From: Acidobacteriota bacterium
Lineage (GTDB): Bacteria > Acidobacteriota > Terriglobia > Terriglobales > Acidobacteriaceae
Reading direction: 5' to 3'
Length of the DNA: 64,000 nucleotides
Assembly: GCA_018268915.1 (NCBI GenBank)
Contig: JAFDVQ010000006.1
Coordinates: 1,054,001 to 1,118,000 of the forward strand
Made by a program: the position numbers and the translations under genes. Shown here in pieces: positions 33,169 to 42,475 of this stretch. Below the pieces are notes generated by a model, which was not told the DNA's origin, did not search any database, and worked only from the letters and a program-made list of their open reading frames with translations. The first letter of the stretch is position 1, and each line of letters begins with the position of its first letter.

Positions 33169-34971
33169 CTACTTGGATTCGTTGAAGGGTGTGATCTTGT
33201 CGAGGGCAGCGGTGGCGTGCTGGACCTTGCCGTCGGGCCAGTGGATCTCGATGTCATCGATCTTCGTCGCGACACCGAGGCCGAAGTGGAGGCGCGTGTC
33301 GTTATTCGAGAGGTAGCTCCCGCCGCTGATGACGTCGCCGCGCTGCTTCACTCCTCCAGCAGTCAGGTAGACGACAGTGCCAGTTGCGTCGCGCGGAGTT
33401 TTGCCGCTGCCGGTGAGCTTGAGCTCGACCCAGTGGTTGCGGTTGGGGTCGACGTTGCGGAGAAGAACGGGATGACCGTCCATCACGTTGATGACGGCGT
33501 CAATTTTCCCGTCGTTGAAGAGATCGCCTACCGCCATGCCGCGTCCTGCGATGACCGCGGCGAGGCCCGTGCCTTCTACGGCGGGCACGTTCTCGAAGGA
33601 TTTGCCCTGAAGGTTATGGAAGAGCATGGGGCGCTCCTTCCAGCTTGTTCCCCAGTTGTACTTGTCGGCCTGCGGGTAGACGTGGCCGTCGGACATCATG
33701 AGGTCTTTCCAGCCGTCGTTGTCGTAGTCGAAGAAGGCGTCGCCCCAGCTGAGGAAGGGCACGGTGACTTCGCCAAGACCGATGTGGTAGCTGACGTCAG
33801 TGAAGTTGGCGTCCCCCTCGTTGCGGTAGAGGGGCTTGTAGTCGTCAGAGAAGGTGGTGTTGAAGACGTCGAGCATGCCTTTGTTCTGGGTGTCACCCAC
33901 GGCGATGCCCATGGACGCGGTTTCTCGTCCGGCTTCGTTCAGAGCGTAGCCCGACGCGTAGCTATCATCTTCGAAGGTGCCGTCGCCTTTGTTGATGTAG
34001 AGGTAGTTGGGCGTGGAGTCATTGCCTACGAGGAGATCGGGCTTTCCGTCATTGTTGATGTCGACGAAGACCGCGCCGAGTCCGTAATAGCCGGGCTTGT
34101 CGCCTACGCCAGCTTTCTCGCTGACATCCGTGAAGGTGCCATCGCCGTTGTTGTGGAAGAGATGATCGGGCTCGCCTTTGAGGCCGCGCGGACCGCAGGC
34201 GGTGGCTTCGCCGCGGAAGGTGCAGAAGGAATTGCTGGAGCCGCCCTCGCCGCCTTTGGCTGGAGGGTTGTCCCAATCCCAGTGTAGATAGCCGGCTACG
34301 AAGAGATCGACTTTGCCGTCTCCGTCGTAGTCGCCCCAGGTGACTCCGGTTGACCAGTTGCCGAGGGTGACGTTGGACGGTCCGGCCATGTCGGTGAATG
34401 TTCCGTTCTTGTTGTTGTGGTACAGGCGATTCTTACCGAAGTTGGAGACGTAGAGGTCTGGGTAGCCGTCGTTGTCGTAGTCGGCTACAGCACAGCCCAT
34501 GCCCCAGCGATCGTTCTGGACGCCGGCTTTTGCGGATATGTCAGTGAATGTGCCGTCGTGGTTGTTGTGGAAGAGCGCGGCGTGTGGAGCACTGGCTTTG
34601 CCGGCGAGTGCTTCGAGAGTTGAGCCGTTGACGATGTAGATGTCGAGCCAGCCGTCGTTGTCGTAATCGATGAGGCAGACGCCGGAGCCCTTGGTCTCAA
34701 TAATGTAGTCCTTCGTGGGCGTGCCCATGTGGTGGGTCCACTTATTGAGGCCCGCTTTTTCGGAGATGTCCTGGAAGACGATGGGGCCGGATTTGACGAA
34801 TCCGCCGGCGGTGATGACGCGGTGCTCGGCATCAAGCTGAACGGCGTGGTTGGATTCGACTTTAGGTGCGGAGTCGGCGCCCTGGGTGGGCTTGTCCTGT
34901 GCAGAGAGGAGAGATGAAGCGACCGCCATGTAAAGGGCGGGGAGGCTCAACGCGCGGATTACCGGAAACAT
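33169..34971 (-). CDS. CRTAC1-family secreted protein (FG-GAP repeats plus ASPIC/UnbV domain)
   Basis: A 600-residue exported protein. After the signal peptide, FQDISEKAGLNKWTHHMG opens the CRTAC1 module, followed by many repeats with DYDNDGWLDIY, DYDGDGKVDLF and DINNDGKPDLL cores that form a calcium-binding propeller. The C-terminal domain (WVELKLTGSGKTPRDATGTV, then NDTRLHFGLG and IEIHWPDGKVQ) is ASPIC/UnbV. These proteins are common and numerous in Acidobacteria; binding to carbohydrates or surfaces is presumed, and no enzyme activity is established. Confidence 0.93.
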   Translation of the reverse strand: MFPVIRALSLPALYMAVASSLLSAQDKPTQGADSAPKVESNHAVQLDAEHRVITAGGFVKSGPIVFQDISEKAGLNKWTHHMGTPTKDYIIETKGSGVCLIDYDNDGWLDIYIVNGSTLEALAGKASAPHAALFHNNHDGTFTDISAKAGVQNDRWGMGCAVADYDNDGYPDLYVSNFGKNRLYHNNKNGTFTDMAGPSNVTLGNWSTGVTWGDYDGDGKVDLFVAGYLHWDWDNPPAKGGEGGSSNSFCTFRGEATACGPRGLKGEPDHLFHNNGDGTFTDVSEKAGVGDKPGYYGLGAVFVDINNDGKPDLLVGNDSTPNYLYINKGDGTFEDDSYASGYALNEAGRETASMGIAVGDTQNKGMLDVFNTTFSDDYKPLYRNEGDANFTDVSYHIGLGEVTVPFLSWGDAFFDYDNDGWKDLMMSDGHVYPQADKYNWGTSWKERPMLFHNLQGKSFENVPAVEGTGLAAVIAGRGMAVGDLFNDGKIDAVINVMDGHPVLLRNVDPNRNHWVELKLTGSGKTPRDATGTVVYLTAGGVKQRGDVISGGSYLSNNDTRLHFGLGVATKIDDIEIHWPDGKVQHATAALDKITPFNESK

Positions 34972-35048
34972 GGGCCAAGTATACGGGGCGGTAGGTGGGA
35001 CGGGCGATCAACCGAAGGGATGAAGTGGGGGCAATGAACGAGGAGACA

Positions 35049-35065
35049 GGACGAGGGAACAAAGG
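35049..35065. repeat. Short dispersed word shared with 50060-50076
   Basis: Seventeen bases here are the exact reverse complement of 50060-50076. Both lie in low-complexity intergenic stretches built from TTCCCTCGT-like words. Confidence 0.6.
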
Positions 35066-35131
35066 GACCAAAAATTAGGAAAGGAAGCCATCAGCAGTGT
35101 GGATCGCGCTGATGGCTCCGAGTTGCGAAGG

Positions 35132-35749
35132 TTACGGACGGACTGGAGGCTCGCTCTGAGGGGTAGATGGCTGCACGACCCAGCCGCCGTTGCTGTCCTT
35201 GACGAGGGTGGCTGTCGCGGACTGAATCGAGGTGTCCTTGGCGATCTTGGGGAAGGCGCGTCGTGACTCAGGCGTGTTGGCCCAGCCGGGGATGCCTTCG
35301 ACTTCATATTGATAGGTGACCGTGTACTGCGTTGGGTTGGTTGCGTCGTTGGGAACCGCGGCGGTGATGGCGGTGACGTTGAAGTGCCCGAAGCAGAAGT
35401 TGCCGTAACCGGGGTTGCTTGCATCGGGCGTCCAGGCAGTGTGGCCTTTGTCGGAGAGGTCATAGAGATTCACTTGCTTGGAGCCGATGAGGAAGCGCTT
35501 CTTCTCCTCCGGAGCGCGAGCAAGGAGTCCGGCGTCGGTTAGCGCGTCAAAGTCACGGGTGCGGTCATCCTTGGCTGGATCGGCTTCGGCCGGCATCTTA
35601 ATGGGCTCGGGCCAGAGGCACTCGTGTTTTCCCGCGTATGAGTTGTTGATGGCAGCTTTAAATTGGGCGGTGTCGATCTGTTTTTTGCAGGCTGTGGGAA
35701 GAGTGGCGAGAACGGCAAGAGCGAGCAGAGGAGCAATATGTCGGCGCAT
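35132..35749 (-). CDS. Probable lipoprotein, 205 residues
   Basis: The N-terminus (MRRHIAPLLALAVLATLPTAC) is a signal peptide ending at a cysteine, but the residue at -3 is Pro rather than the usual Leu, so lipidation is probable rather than sure. The mature part has QFKAAINNSYAGKHECLWPEPIK and later GNFCFGHFNVTAITA; the two cysteines could form a disulfide. I do not recognise a family. Neighbours give no clue. Confidence 0.75.
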   Translation of the reverse strand: MRRHIAPLLALAVLATLPTACKKQIDTAQFKAAINNSYAGKHECLWPEPIKMPAEADPAKDDRTRDFDALTDAGLLARAPEEKKRFLIGSKQVNLYDLSDKGHTAWTPDASNPGYGNFCFGHFNVTAITAAVPNDATNPTQYTVTYQYEVEGIPGWANTPESRRAFPKIAKDTSIQSATATLVKDSNGGWVVQPSTPQSEPPVRP

Positions 35750-35926
35750 TCGGAAGACCTCGAAAGGGTTAGATGCAGATAGCCCGGTTTACGGAGTCCA
35801 GGCTGTGTGGAGGAACGAGCTCGAGGTGGCTGACGGGGAACAGCAGGTCAAAGTTCCAGCGGAGTTCATCGTATCCCACCTGAACAACAGGTTCGCGGAT
35901 CGATCAGGCAACTTGAGGTTCCCAGT

Positions 35927-36364
35927 TCAGGCGAAGGGAAGCGAAACCGATCCCGAGGGTAAGGCGTTGGTTGCCATGGAGGTGACGGTAGCGGACATGA
36001 GTACTTCGAGCATGGCGCGCTGGGCACGTGCCCAGACAGGATGAGCGGGACAGGCGGATCTGCGTTCGCAGCCTTTTCCTCCTTGAAGGCAGACATTGAG
36101 GCAGATGGGGCCATCGATGGCTTCGATTATCTGTAGCAGTGTGGCGCAATGTCCTGCGGGAAGGATGGCGAACCCGCCGAGCTTGCCGCGACGCGACGAG
36201 ATGAGCTTGGCGTGCGCGAGGGACTGAAGGACCTTGGAGAGGAAACTTTCGGGTGCATCCGTGGCATGGGCGAGATCGGGAAGGAGGGCACGGGTCTCCC
36301 CGGGCAGCTGGGCGAGATAAATCATGACGCGGACGGCATAGTCTGCGGCTCGTGTGAGCTGCAT
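35927..36364 (-). CDS. Rrf2-family transcriptional regulator with Fe-S cysteines
   Basis: A 145-residue regulator starting MQLTRAADYAVRVMIYLA, the hallmark of Rrf2 proteins. The winged helix continues with ESFLSKVLQSLAHAKLISSRRGKLGGF. Four cysteines follow: Cys88, Cys92, Cys99 and Cys105. The spacing of the last three (C-x6-C-x5-C) is close to IscR and NsrR, which bind an iron-sulfur cluster, so this is likely a redox, NO or iron-sulfur sensor. The frame opens far upstream, but the ATG at 36364 matches the family start exactly. A palindrome about 80 bases upstream is a candidate operator. Target genes are not evident. Confidence 0.9.
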   Translation of the reverse strand: MQLTRAADYAVRVMIYLAQLPGETRALLPDLAHATDAPESFLSKVLQSLAHAKLISSRRGKLGGFAILPAGHCATLLQIIEAIDGPICLNVCLQGGKGCERRSACPAHPVWARAQRAMLEVLMSATVTSMATNALPSGSVSLPFA

Positions 36365-36441
36365 GGAGGAGTTGCACTTTTCAGAGGCGGAACCGTCTGC
36401 TGGATAAGATTGCATGCGTTCACCGACCGGCGCACTTGATA

Positions 36442-36458
36442 TGGACCATTCAGGTCCA
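36442..36458. promoter_or_regulatory. Candidate Rrf2 operator
   Basis: TGGACC and GGTCCA form a perfect six-base inverted repeat with a five-base spacer, flanked by A/T-rich bases. It lies 78 bases upstream of the Rrf2 ATG. Autoregulation is inferred from position and symmetry only. Confidence 0.45.
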
Positions 36459-36578
36459 AATTCCCAATTGAGTGCAGGGTAGCGAAGCGTATCACCGCAG
36501 AATGTATCGGAGATCACAGACCGTTGTTCGCGGTGCGTCCCAGACGCGAGACGCATGCGTGGATGATCAGACAGGAAG

Positions 36579-36983
36579 TCAGGGATAGATCGGAGCGGTC
36601 GGCATGGGAGCGCGCTCGGCGGCTTTGGGATCGAGACCCCATTGGTTGGCGTAGGGCTCGCTGTCCAGGAGAGTGAAGAAGAAGAGTACGAATCCGCCGA
36701 CAAGGGGGACGAAGGCGATGAAATACCACCAGCCGCTTTTGCCAATGTCGTGGAGGCGGCGAATGGTGACGGCAAGGCCAGGCACCATGACGATGAGGGA
36801 GTACGCTCCCATGAGCCCAAGAGGAAGGAGGGAGGGTTTCTCATCCGCGCTGAAGGGTATGGCAAACAGAAGCAGGAAGAGAAAGACAATGCAGTTGAAC
36901 AATGTGAAGTACCAGTATTCCTTACGGCGAGACCGGCCGCTGAAGTCGGTGGCACGCTGCCAGGCGAGTATGAACCAGGACAT
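36579..36983 (-). CDS. DUF805 membrane protein
   Basis: A 134-residue inner-membrane protein. The motif FSGRSRRKEYWYFTLFN near the N-terminus and TIRRLHDIGKSGWWY in the middle are diagnostic of DUF805. Three to four membrane helices are visible. Function is unknown in the family. GGAGCG lies six bases before the ATG. It lies upstream of the Rrf2 gene on the same strand, 215 bases away. Confidence 0.92.
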   Translation of the reverse strand: MSWFILAWQRATDFSGRSRRKEYWYFTLFNCIVFLFLLLFAIPFSADEKPSLLPLGLMGAYSLIVMVPGLAVTIRRLHDIGKSGWWYFIAFVPLVGGFVLFFFTLLDSEPYANQWGLDPKAAERAPMPTAPIYP

Positions 36984-37210
36984 ATTGTTCGCTCCGGAAA
37001 TGCGGCCAGTGTACGCGAAGACAGAAGAGAGATGCGCGAATTTTCTGCCCTGACAATAAATTGCAAATTACCAGAGCCTAAGACTGAAGCCGGAATGCCC
37101 GTTTCAACTGCAAGCGGATTTGTCTGGAGAGTCTGGGATTGGCAATCGTCTGATCTCTCGCTTAGCATCAAGCTCTCCGGGGCAAAGAGAACTGAGAAAG
37201 GACATCCTTG

Positions 37211-37765
37211 ATGAAAAAGCCGTCTACACAAACCTTATGCACCAATAGGCGCTTCAGTCTTGCCATTCGAGCATCGATTGCGACCCTATGTTTGTTCATA
37301 GCTCTTCCGCTCGCTGCCCAGTCGAATTTGCAATCGATCATCGTGAAGCATCTGACGACTTCGCGAGACTTTACCCTCAAGGTGGCCGAAGCCATGCCGG
37401 CTGCAGATTACGGATTCAAATTGACTGCCCCTCAGATGAGCTTCGGGGAACAACTGGTTCATCTTTCCCAGGGGCTCTCGTACTTCCTTGTGGCGTTCTC
37501 CGGAGAAAAGCCGAATCCTGGAAAGCCTAAGTCGGAATCGAAAGAGGATGTGATCGCCTTCGTGCGACAGTCGTTCGACGATGCCATCGTCAAAGTGAAA
37601 GCGCTAACGCCTGAACAGGTGACGAAGACGTACAAGACCGAAGGGGGAGAGGGTTCGGGAACCGATTTCTTACTTGGAATGCTCGACCATACGACACATC
37701 ATCGTGCGTCGGCTGAAATGTATCTGCGGGCCAAAGGAGTTACTCCGCCTGAGTATCAATTCTAA
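37211..37765 (+). CDS. DinB-family protein with signal peptide
   Basis: A 184-residue protein. A signal peptide (ASIATLCLFIALPLAAQS) is followed by a four-helix DinB-like domain with metal-site candidates in QLVHLSQGLS and DHTTHHRASAEMYLR. DinB/YfiT proteins are thiol-dependent metalloenzymes in the cytoplasm, so export is unusual but common among acidobacterial members. The ATG at 37211 is preferred to the TTG at 37208. Function unknown. Confidence 0.87.
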   Translation: MKKPSTQTLCTNRRFSLAIRASIATLCLFIALPLAAQSNLQSIIVKHLTTSRDFTLKVAEAMPAADYGFKLTAPQMSFGEQLVHLSQGLSYFLVAFSGEKPNPGKPKSESKEDVIAFVRQSFDDAIVKVKALTPEQVTKTYKTEGGEGSGTDFLLGMLDHTTHHRASAEMYLRAKGVTPPEYQF

Positions 37766-37814
37766 GTGGAACCTGTGAACCTGAACTCTGAACCACTTGC
37801 CTGGTTTAACGGGT

Positions 37815-38591
37815 TCAGCCTTGATCGGGGAATTGGTCGCGGAGGGCTTTCAGAGCGGCGGCCGGATCTTCGATGGGGTCGTTGAAGCGGTCGAGGAGAA
37901 AGTTGGCGGCTTCCAGGGCGCGGGGTGCCCGCTCCTTATCCTTCAATCCACTTATGACTTCGGGAAGCGAACGAGGGTCTTTGCGTTTTGCCAGACCGAC
38001 CACGGCTTCTTCTCGAACGTCCTCGTCTTCGTCGCTGATGTTTTTGAAAAGCGCTTCGCGAATTTTGGGCGAATCGAAATCGCCAAGACCGCCGAGGCCG
38101 AAGGTGGCCCAGTCGCGGACTTCACTGTCTTTGTCGCTCATGAGCTTGATGAGGGTTGAGACCGTGCGCTCGTCATCTGCGAAACAGCCGAGTGTGAATG
38201 CCAGGCCGTAGCGGACGTCGGTATCGGAGTGATAGCTGAAGGGGAGAATCTGGGGAATGATGAAGGGGTTTTCGAGGTGTCCAAAAGCGGTGACGATGGC
38301 GCTGAGGGCGACGGGGTCGGTTTCGGAGTCCAGCATGCCGGCCAGGACTGGAAAGGATTCGCTGGCGAAGAGAGTGGTCTGGTTCTCGGCGGTGTGGCCG
38401 AACTGGGCGAGAATGTCGGCGCCGCGAGCACGCTTGAGGGGCTCGTCGGCCCGGCACCAGGCGACCGCTTTGTCGAAGACTTCGCGCGATCCTGTCGCGC
38501 GAAGTGAGTGGATCGCGTCCCAGGCTTTGTCGTTGTCGTAATCGCCTTTGATTGTTTGCGCGAGGAGCTCGTCGATGGTCGCAGTTGGCAT
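37815..38591 (-). CDS. HEAT-repeat protein
   Basis: A 258-residue protein starting MPTATIDELLAQTIKGDYDN. Helical repeats such as DSEVRDWATFGLGGLGDFDS, DEDVREEAVVGLAKRKDP and DTDVRYGLAFTLGCFADDE are HEAT or PBS-lyase-like units. It is likely a protein-binding scaffold without enzymatic activity. The frame opens upstream at 38870, but no support exists for that region. It is divergent from the small monooxygenase-like gene. Confidence 0.85.
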   Translation of the reverse strand: MPTATIDELLAQTIKGDYDNDKAWDAIHSLRATGSREVFDKAVAWCRADEPLKRARGADILAQFGHTAENQTTLFASESFPVLAGMLDSETDPVALSAIVTAFGHLENPFIIPQILPFSYHSDTDVRYGLAFTLGCFADDERTVSTLIKLMSDKDSEVRDWATFGLGGLGDFDSPKIREALFKNISDEDEDVREEAVVGLAKRKDPRSLPEVISGLKDKERAPRALEAANFLLDRFNDPIEDPAAALKALRDQFPDQG

Positions 38592-38654
38592 GGATGCCAG
38601 TGTAGCTCCGTAGATGGAGGGGTGCGCTAGGATGGAGAAGAAATCGAGGGATGC

Positions 38655-38963
38655 ATGTTCGTGGTGGTGTGGCAGTTCGAGATTGCCGAGGAGAAGGTAG
38701 CTGCGTTTGAATCGGCCTACGGGCCCGAAGGGAGCTGGGCGCAGCTGTTCGGCCGGTCGGCAGAGTATCTCGGTACAGAGCTGCTGCGAGATGCGTATGC
38801 CGCGGGGTCGTATCTGACGATTGACCGGTGGAAGAGCGAGGATGCGTTTCGGGCGTTCCGGAAGGATCATGACGCTGCGTATGAGGAGCTGGACCGGGCT
38901 TGCGATGTGCTGACGCAGAAGGAGACGCGGGTAGGGGCGTACGTCAGTAATCAGAGTCAGTAA
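38655..38963 (+). CDS. Small antibiotic-biosynthesis-monooxygenase-like protein
   Basis: A 102-residue protein with the ABM-type ferredoxin fold: VVVWQFEIAEEKVAAFESAYG is the first strand and helix, and SYLTIDRWKSEDAFRAFRKD the typical strand-helix unit. GAGGG lies five bases before the ATG. Members include heme-degrading and quinone-modifying enzymes as well as proteins of no known function, so no reaction is assigned. Confidence 0.75.
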   Translation: MFVVVWQFEIAEEKVAAFESAYGPEGSWAQLFGRSAEYLGTELLRDAYAAGSYLTIDRWKSEDAFRAFRKDHDAAYEELDRACDVLTQKETRVGAYVSNQSQ

Positions 38964-39070
38964 AGCTGGTTCTGTACCGGGTTTTCCTCTGGATTCGTGA
39001 TGGTCGATACAAGGGTGCCATTCTATTCACCTTTTGTTCGCTTTTCCGATATCATTGGAATGTCACGAAC

Positions 39071-39079
39071 TGCTAGAAT
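39071..39079 (+). promoter_or_regulatory. Candidate recA promoter, extended -10
   Basis: TGCTAGAAT is a good extended -10 element 85 bases upstream of the recA ATG. A -35 is weak (ATCATT, 17 bases before). I could not find a convincing LexA box in the region. Confidence 0.4.
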
Positions 39080-39163
39080 CCGTTCGAAATCGAGTAGCCG
39101 ACGCGTGTTTTTGACCTTCCAGACGAGGCGCGCAAAGCGAAGCAAATGTAGAGGAGAAGCACC

Positions 39164-40240
39164 ATGCCAGTCGCCGATGAGCGCGCTAAAGCCGTTGAAT
39201 TAGCTCTAAGCCAGATCGAAAAGCAGTTCGGAAAGGGGTCCATTGTCCGCCTGGGGTCCCGGGAGGCGCTGGTCCCGATTTCTGTGGTCTCGACGGGATC
39301 GATCAGCTTTGACGGAGCTCTGGGCGTTGGGGGCGTGCCCCGTGGCCGCGTAATCGAGATCTTTGGGCCGGAGTCTTCGGGCAAGACCACCATCACGTTG
39401 CAGATCATCGCTGAGGCGCAGAAGAATGGCGGCCTGGCGGCGTTCGTGGATGCCGAGCATGCGCTCGATCCTGCCTATGCTAAGAAACTGGGCGTGGATG
39501 TCGATAATCTGCTGGTTTCGCAGCCGGACTCGGGCGAGCAGGCGCTGGAGATCACGGAGGCCCTGGTACGGTCGGGCGCAATCGACGTGCTTGTTGTAGA
39601 CTCGGTGGCTGCGCTGGTGCCCAAGGCCGAACTCGATGGCGAGATGGGCGATTCCCACGTGGGATTGCAGGCGCGTTTGATGTCGCAGGCGCTCAGGAAG
39701 CTGACGGGCACGGTTGCGAAGTCGCGGACGTCTCTGATTTTCATCAATCAGATTCGCGAGAAGATTGGTGTGATGTTTGGCAATCCGGAGACGACGACGG
39801 GCGGACGCGCGCTGAAGTTCTACTCGTCGGTCCGCGTGGATATTCGCAGGATCGCTGCCATCAAGGAAGGCGACTCGGTCGTCGGCAACCGGACCAAGGT
39901 GAAGATTGTGAAAAACAAAGTTGCGGCGCCGTTCCGGGAGGCCGAGTTCGACATTCTTTACGGGGAAGGCATCAGCCGCGAGGGCGATGTGCTGGATCTC
40001 GCAGTCGCGCACAATATCGTGGAGAAGTCGGGCGCGTGGTACAGCTACTCCGGCGAGCGCATCGGACAGGGACGCGAGAACACTCGGAATTTCCTGAAAG
40101 AAAACAAGGACATCTTTGCCAGGATGAATGGCGAGGTCCGCAAGAAGCTTGGGATCGGCGAAGCGGCGAAGGCCGAAGTGCCAGAGGTTCCGGCAAGCGG
40201 ACACGCGGATGCCAAAGAGGCAGTGAAGGCCCGGCGGTAG
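39164..40240 (+). CDS. recA: Recombinase RecA
   Basis: A complete 358-residue RecA. The Walker A motif GPESSGKTT is at residues 68-76, Walker B in [17 protein letters not shown], and loop regions [19 protein letters not shown] and [21 protein letters not shown] are near-universal. It forms filaments on single-stranded DNA for strand exchange and triggers LexA self-cleavage. The C-terminal tail ([11 protein letters not shown]...) is variable. A good ribosome site (GAGGAG) precedes the ATG. No recX follows; instead a membrane phosphatase gene comes next. Confidence 0.98.
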   Translation: MPVADERAKAVELALSQIEKQFGKGSIVRLGSREALVPISVVSTGSISFDGALGVGGVPRGRVIEIFGPESSGKTTITLQIIAEAQKNGGLAAFVDAEHALDPAYAKKLGVDVDNLLVSQPDSGEQALEITEALVRSGAIDVLVVDSVAALVPKAELDGEMGDSHVGLQARLMSQALRKLTGTVAKSRTSLIFINQIREKIGVMFGNPETTTGGRALKFYSSVRVDIRRIAAIKEGDSVVGNRTKVKIVKNKVAAPFREAEFDILYGEGISREGDVLDLAVAHNIVEKSGAWYSYSGERIGQGRENTRNFLKENKDIFARMNGEVRKKLGIGEAAKAEVPEVPASGHADAKEAVKARR

Positions 40241-40352
40241 GAACTGATCCGGTTCAAAACGCGTACAGGATGACAGGTCGGTCGCAGGTGCCGCTTTGTC
40301 TCGCGCGAGACGGGCCAAGCGGCCGGATCGTGCTCTAATTTTATTGATACGC

Positions 40353-42425
40353 ATGCGAATCAATCGGCGAGCAGCGGGACAGCTCTTTTTGCGAGCGGTT
40401 CTCTGCTCGTTTTTGCTTTCCGGCCTTTGGGCTGCTCCGTCGGAAGGACAACAAACGCCGAAGCAAGCTGGCGTTGCATCGCCGAATTCTGCGCCGACGA
40501 CTGCAGTTCCGCTGCACGGGGCTGTGAATCTGGACGGGCAGTGGAAGTTTCATACCGGGGATGATCCACTATGGGCCGATCCGGCGCTGGATGACACAAC
40601 CTGGCCGGCGGTAAATCTGAGCCAGACGCTTGTAGAGCAGGGATTCGACACCTATTCGGGATATGGGTGGTACCGGCTCAAACTGCAGCCGGAGCAGGTG
40701 GCGGCGATCAGCAAGATGGCAAGCAGTCAGGAACTTGCATTGCTGGTGACGGGTAATTCCGCCGGGCAAGTGGATGTGTACGTGAACGGGCTAGAGGCGG
40801 GTCATACCCGGGGAATGACGGATGCACCCGCGGAGTATCTTTCCCCGCCGGTCGTAGCGCCTCTGAATCCTGCGTCGTCGGGACCGACGGTGATTGCGGT
40901 CAGAACATGGGCCGGGCCGACCATCACGATCAGCCGCGGACTATTGCAGCGTGTTGACGTGGGAGCCGCGAACGAAATGGGGCTGCGCCAGTCGATGGCA
41001 GTAGGGCGGCAGTGGAACGAGAACGTGATCGCGGGTTCGGTGGTGACGTTCCTGTTCATTTGCGTCGCGGTGCTGGGAGGATTTCTCTACCTGGCGCAGA
41101 GAAATCACCAGGAGTACCTGTGGCTTTCGCTGATGTGCCTGGCTGTGGCAGCGACAGGTTCGGCTGACGCAGCCTACGGGCTGGGTAAGGTTTCGCTGGG
41201 CGCATATCGCGTGTTGACGGTGTTTTCGAATCACCTGTTCATGGCGGTTACGCTGGAGTTCATTCTTCATTTCACGGCGACGAAGTCTCGCAGGTTTGTA
41301 CGGGCAGTGCAGATTGCGGTGATTGTGTTGCCGCTGCTGTATTTCGTTCATCTGCCGCAGCTGTACCAGGTGTTGTCGATTGTGGCGGAGGTCCTGTTCT
41401 GCGGGCTGGTGACGGTGCTCCTTTACTACGCGTGGCGTGGGGGAAGGAAAGAAGCGGGCGTTATGGTGGTGCCATTCTTTCTGGCCGCGATGGCAGATTC
41501 CGCGGACTCAGTGCTGAGCTATGCGGCCTTTAAACATTGGTTGCCGGATACATTTGCATCGCACAAATTTCATTTCGGGCCGGTGGTGTTTGGAATTGGG
41601 ACCGTGGCATACACGGTCTTTCTGCTTAGCCTCATTGCTGTGATTCTGTACAGATTCATTCACATCAGCCAGGATGAGCAGAAATCGGCGGCAGAGATTT
41701 CGGCGGCGAAGAGCGTGCAGGCATTGCTGATTCCGACGCAGCTGCCTTCGAACAAGAATTTCATGCTGGAGAGTGCCTACCTGCCGGTGCATGGGGTGGG
41801 CGGCGACTTCTTCCAGGTGCTGCCGCTGAAGGATGATTCGCTGCTGATTGTTGTTGGCGATGTAAGCGGAAAGGGACTGCAGGCCGCGATGAACTCGAGC
41901 ACGCTGGTGGGAGCGCTGCGGAATGAGCTGTCGCATGATCCTGCGACGGTGCTGAAGCACTTGAATCATGTGTTGATTGGTGCGGTGGCATCGCCGGGGA
42001 CGGCGGTGAAGGAGCTAGACTGCGCTCCGTGCTATGCGACGTGCTTGTGCGCGCGGGTTTATCCGGATGGGACTACGTCGATCGCCAATGCTGGGCACCT
42101 CAGCCCCTATCGCGATGGGCGCGAGGTGGCGGTGATGCCGAGCCTGCCTCTGGGAGTGATTGCCGAGGCGGAGTATGAGGCGACCACGTTCCAGCTGAAC
42201 CGCGGTGACCGACTGGTGTTCCTATCAGACGGGGTGGTCGAAGCACAGAACGATCAGGGTGAGCTATTCGGTTTTGAGCGGACGCAGCAGGTGTCGAATG
42301 AGTCGGCGCGGTACATAGCGCAGACGGCGAAACATTTTGGCCAGACTGACGACATCACCGTTCTGTCTCTATATCTTGCTTCGCGGACAGCGCAGGCTCA
42401 GCGGGAAGAACTGGCGTACCGATGA
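40353..42425 (+). CDS. Membrane PP2C (SpoIIE-type) phosphatase with jelly-roll sensor
   Basis: A 690-residue protein. After a signal sequence (LRAVLCSFLLSGLWAAPSEG) comes a periplasmic domain with NLDGQWKFHTGDDPLWADPA and GYGWYRLKLQ, which resembles the sugar-binding jelly roll of GH2 enzymes and 7TMR-DISM receptors. About seven membrane helices (from FLFICVAVLGGFLYLA to FLLSLIAVILYRFI) follow. The C-terminal SpoIIE domain has VGGDFFQVLPL, IVVGDVSGKGLQAAM, NAGHLSPY and LVFLSDGVVEA, with the metal-binding aspartates. It likely dephosphorylates an anti-sigma antagonist on sensing an outside signal. A paralog is at 59070-61130. The start at 40353 is favoured by the signal peptide. Confidence 0.9.
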   Translation: MRINRRAAGQLFLRAVLCSFLLSGLWAAPSEGQQTPKQAGVASPNSAPTTAVPLHGAVNLDGQWKFHTGDDPLWADPALDDTTWPAVNLSQTLVEQGFDTYSGYGWYRLKLQPEQVAAISKMASSQELALLVTGNSAGQVDVYVNGLEAGHTRGMTDAPAEYLSPPVVAPLNPASSGPTVIAVRTWAGPTITISRGLLQRVDVGAANEMGLRQSMAVGRQWNENVIAGSVVTFLFICVAVLGGFLYLAQRNHQEYLWLSLMCLAVAATGSADAAYGLGKVSLGAYRVLTVFSNHLFMAVTLEFILHFTATKSRRFVRAVQIAVIVLPLLYFVHLPQLYQVLSIVAEVLFCGLVTVLLYYAWRGGRKEAGVMVVPFFLAAMADSADSVLSYAAFKHWLPDTFASHKFHFGPVVFGIGTVAYTVFLLSLIAVILYRFIHISQDEQKSAAEISAAKSVQALLIPTQLPSNKNFMLESAYLPVHGVGGDFFQVLPLKDDSLLIVVGDVSGKGLQAAMNSSTLVGALRNELSHDPATVLKHLNHVLIGAVASPGTAVKELDCAPCYATCLCARVYPDGTTSIANAGHLSPYRDGREVAVMPSLPLGVIAEAEYEATTFQLNRGDRLVFLSDGVVEAQNDQGELFGFERTQQVSNESARYIAQTAKHFGQTDDITVLSLYLASRTAQAQREELAYR

Positions 42426-42475
42426 GGCATGGAACCGCGGCCATTTACCGACCCTGCAGGCTCCTTAGTTAGCCT

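Noticed and set aside
33037..34287. Long plus-strand open frame (416 codons)
   Set aside because: It is antisense to the FG-GAP repeats of the CRTAC1 gene; the Val/Ala/Glu-rich product is a mirror of the repeats and has no domain.
38990..39163. LexA (SOS) box upstream of recA
   Set aside because: Pieces such as GAAC and GTTC occur but not with the correct spacing of known LexA operators.
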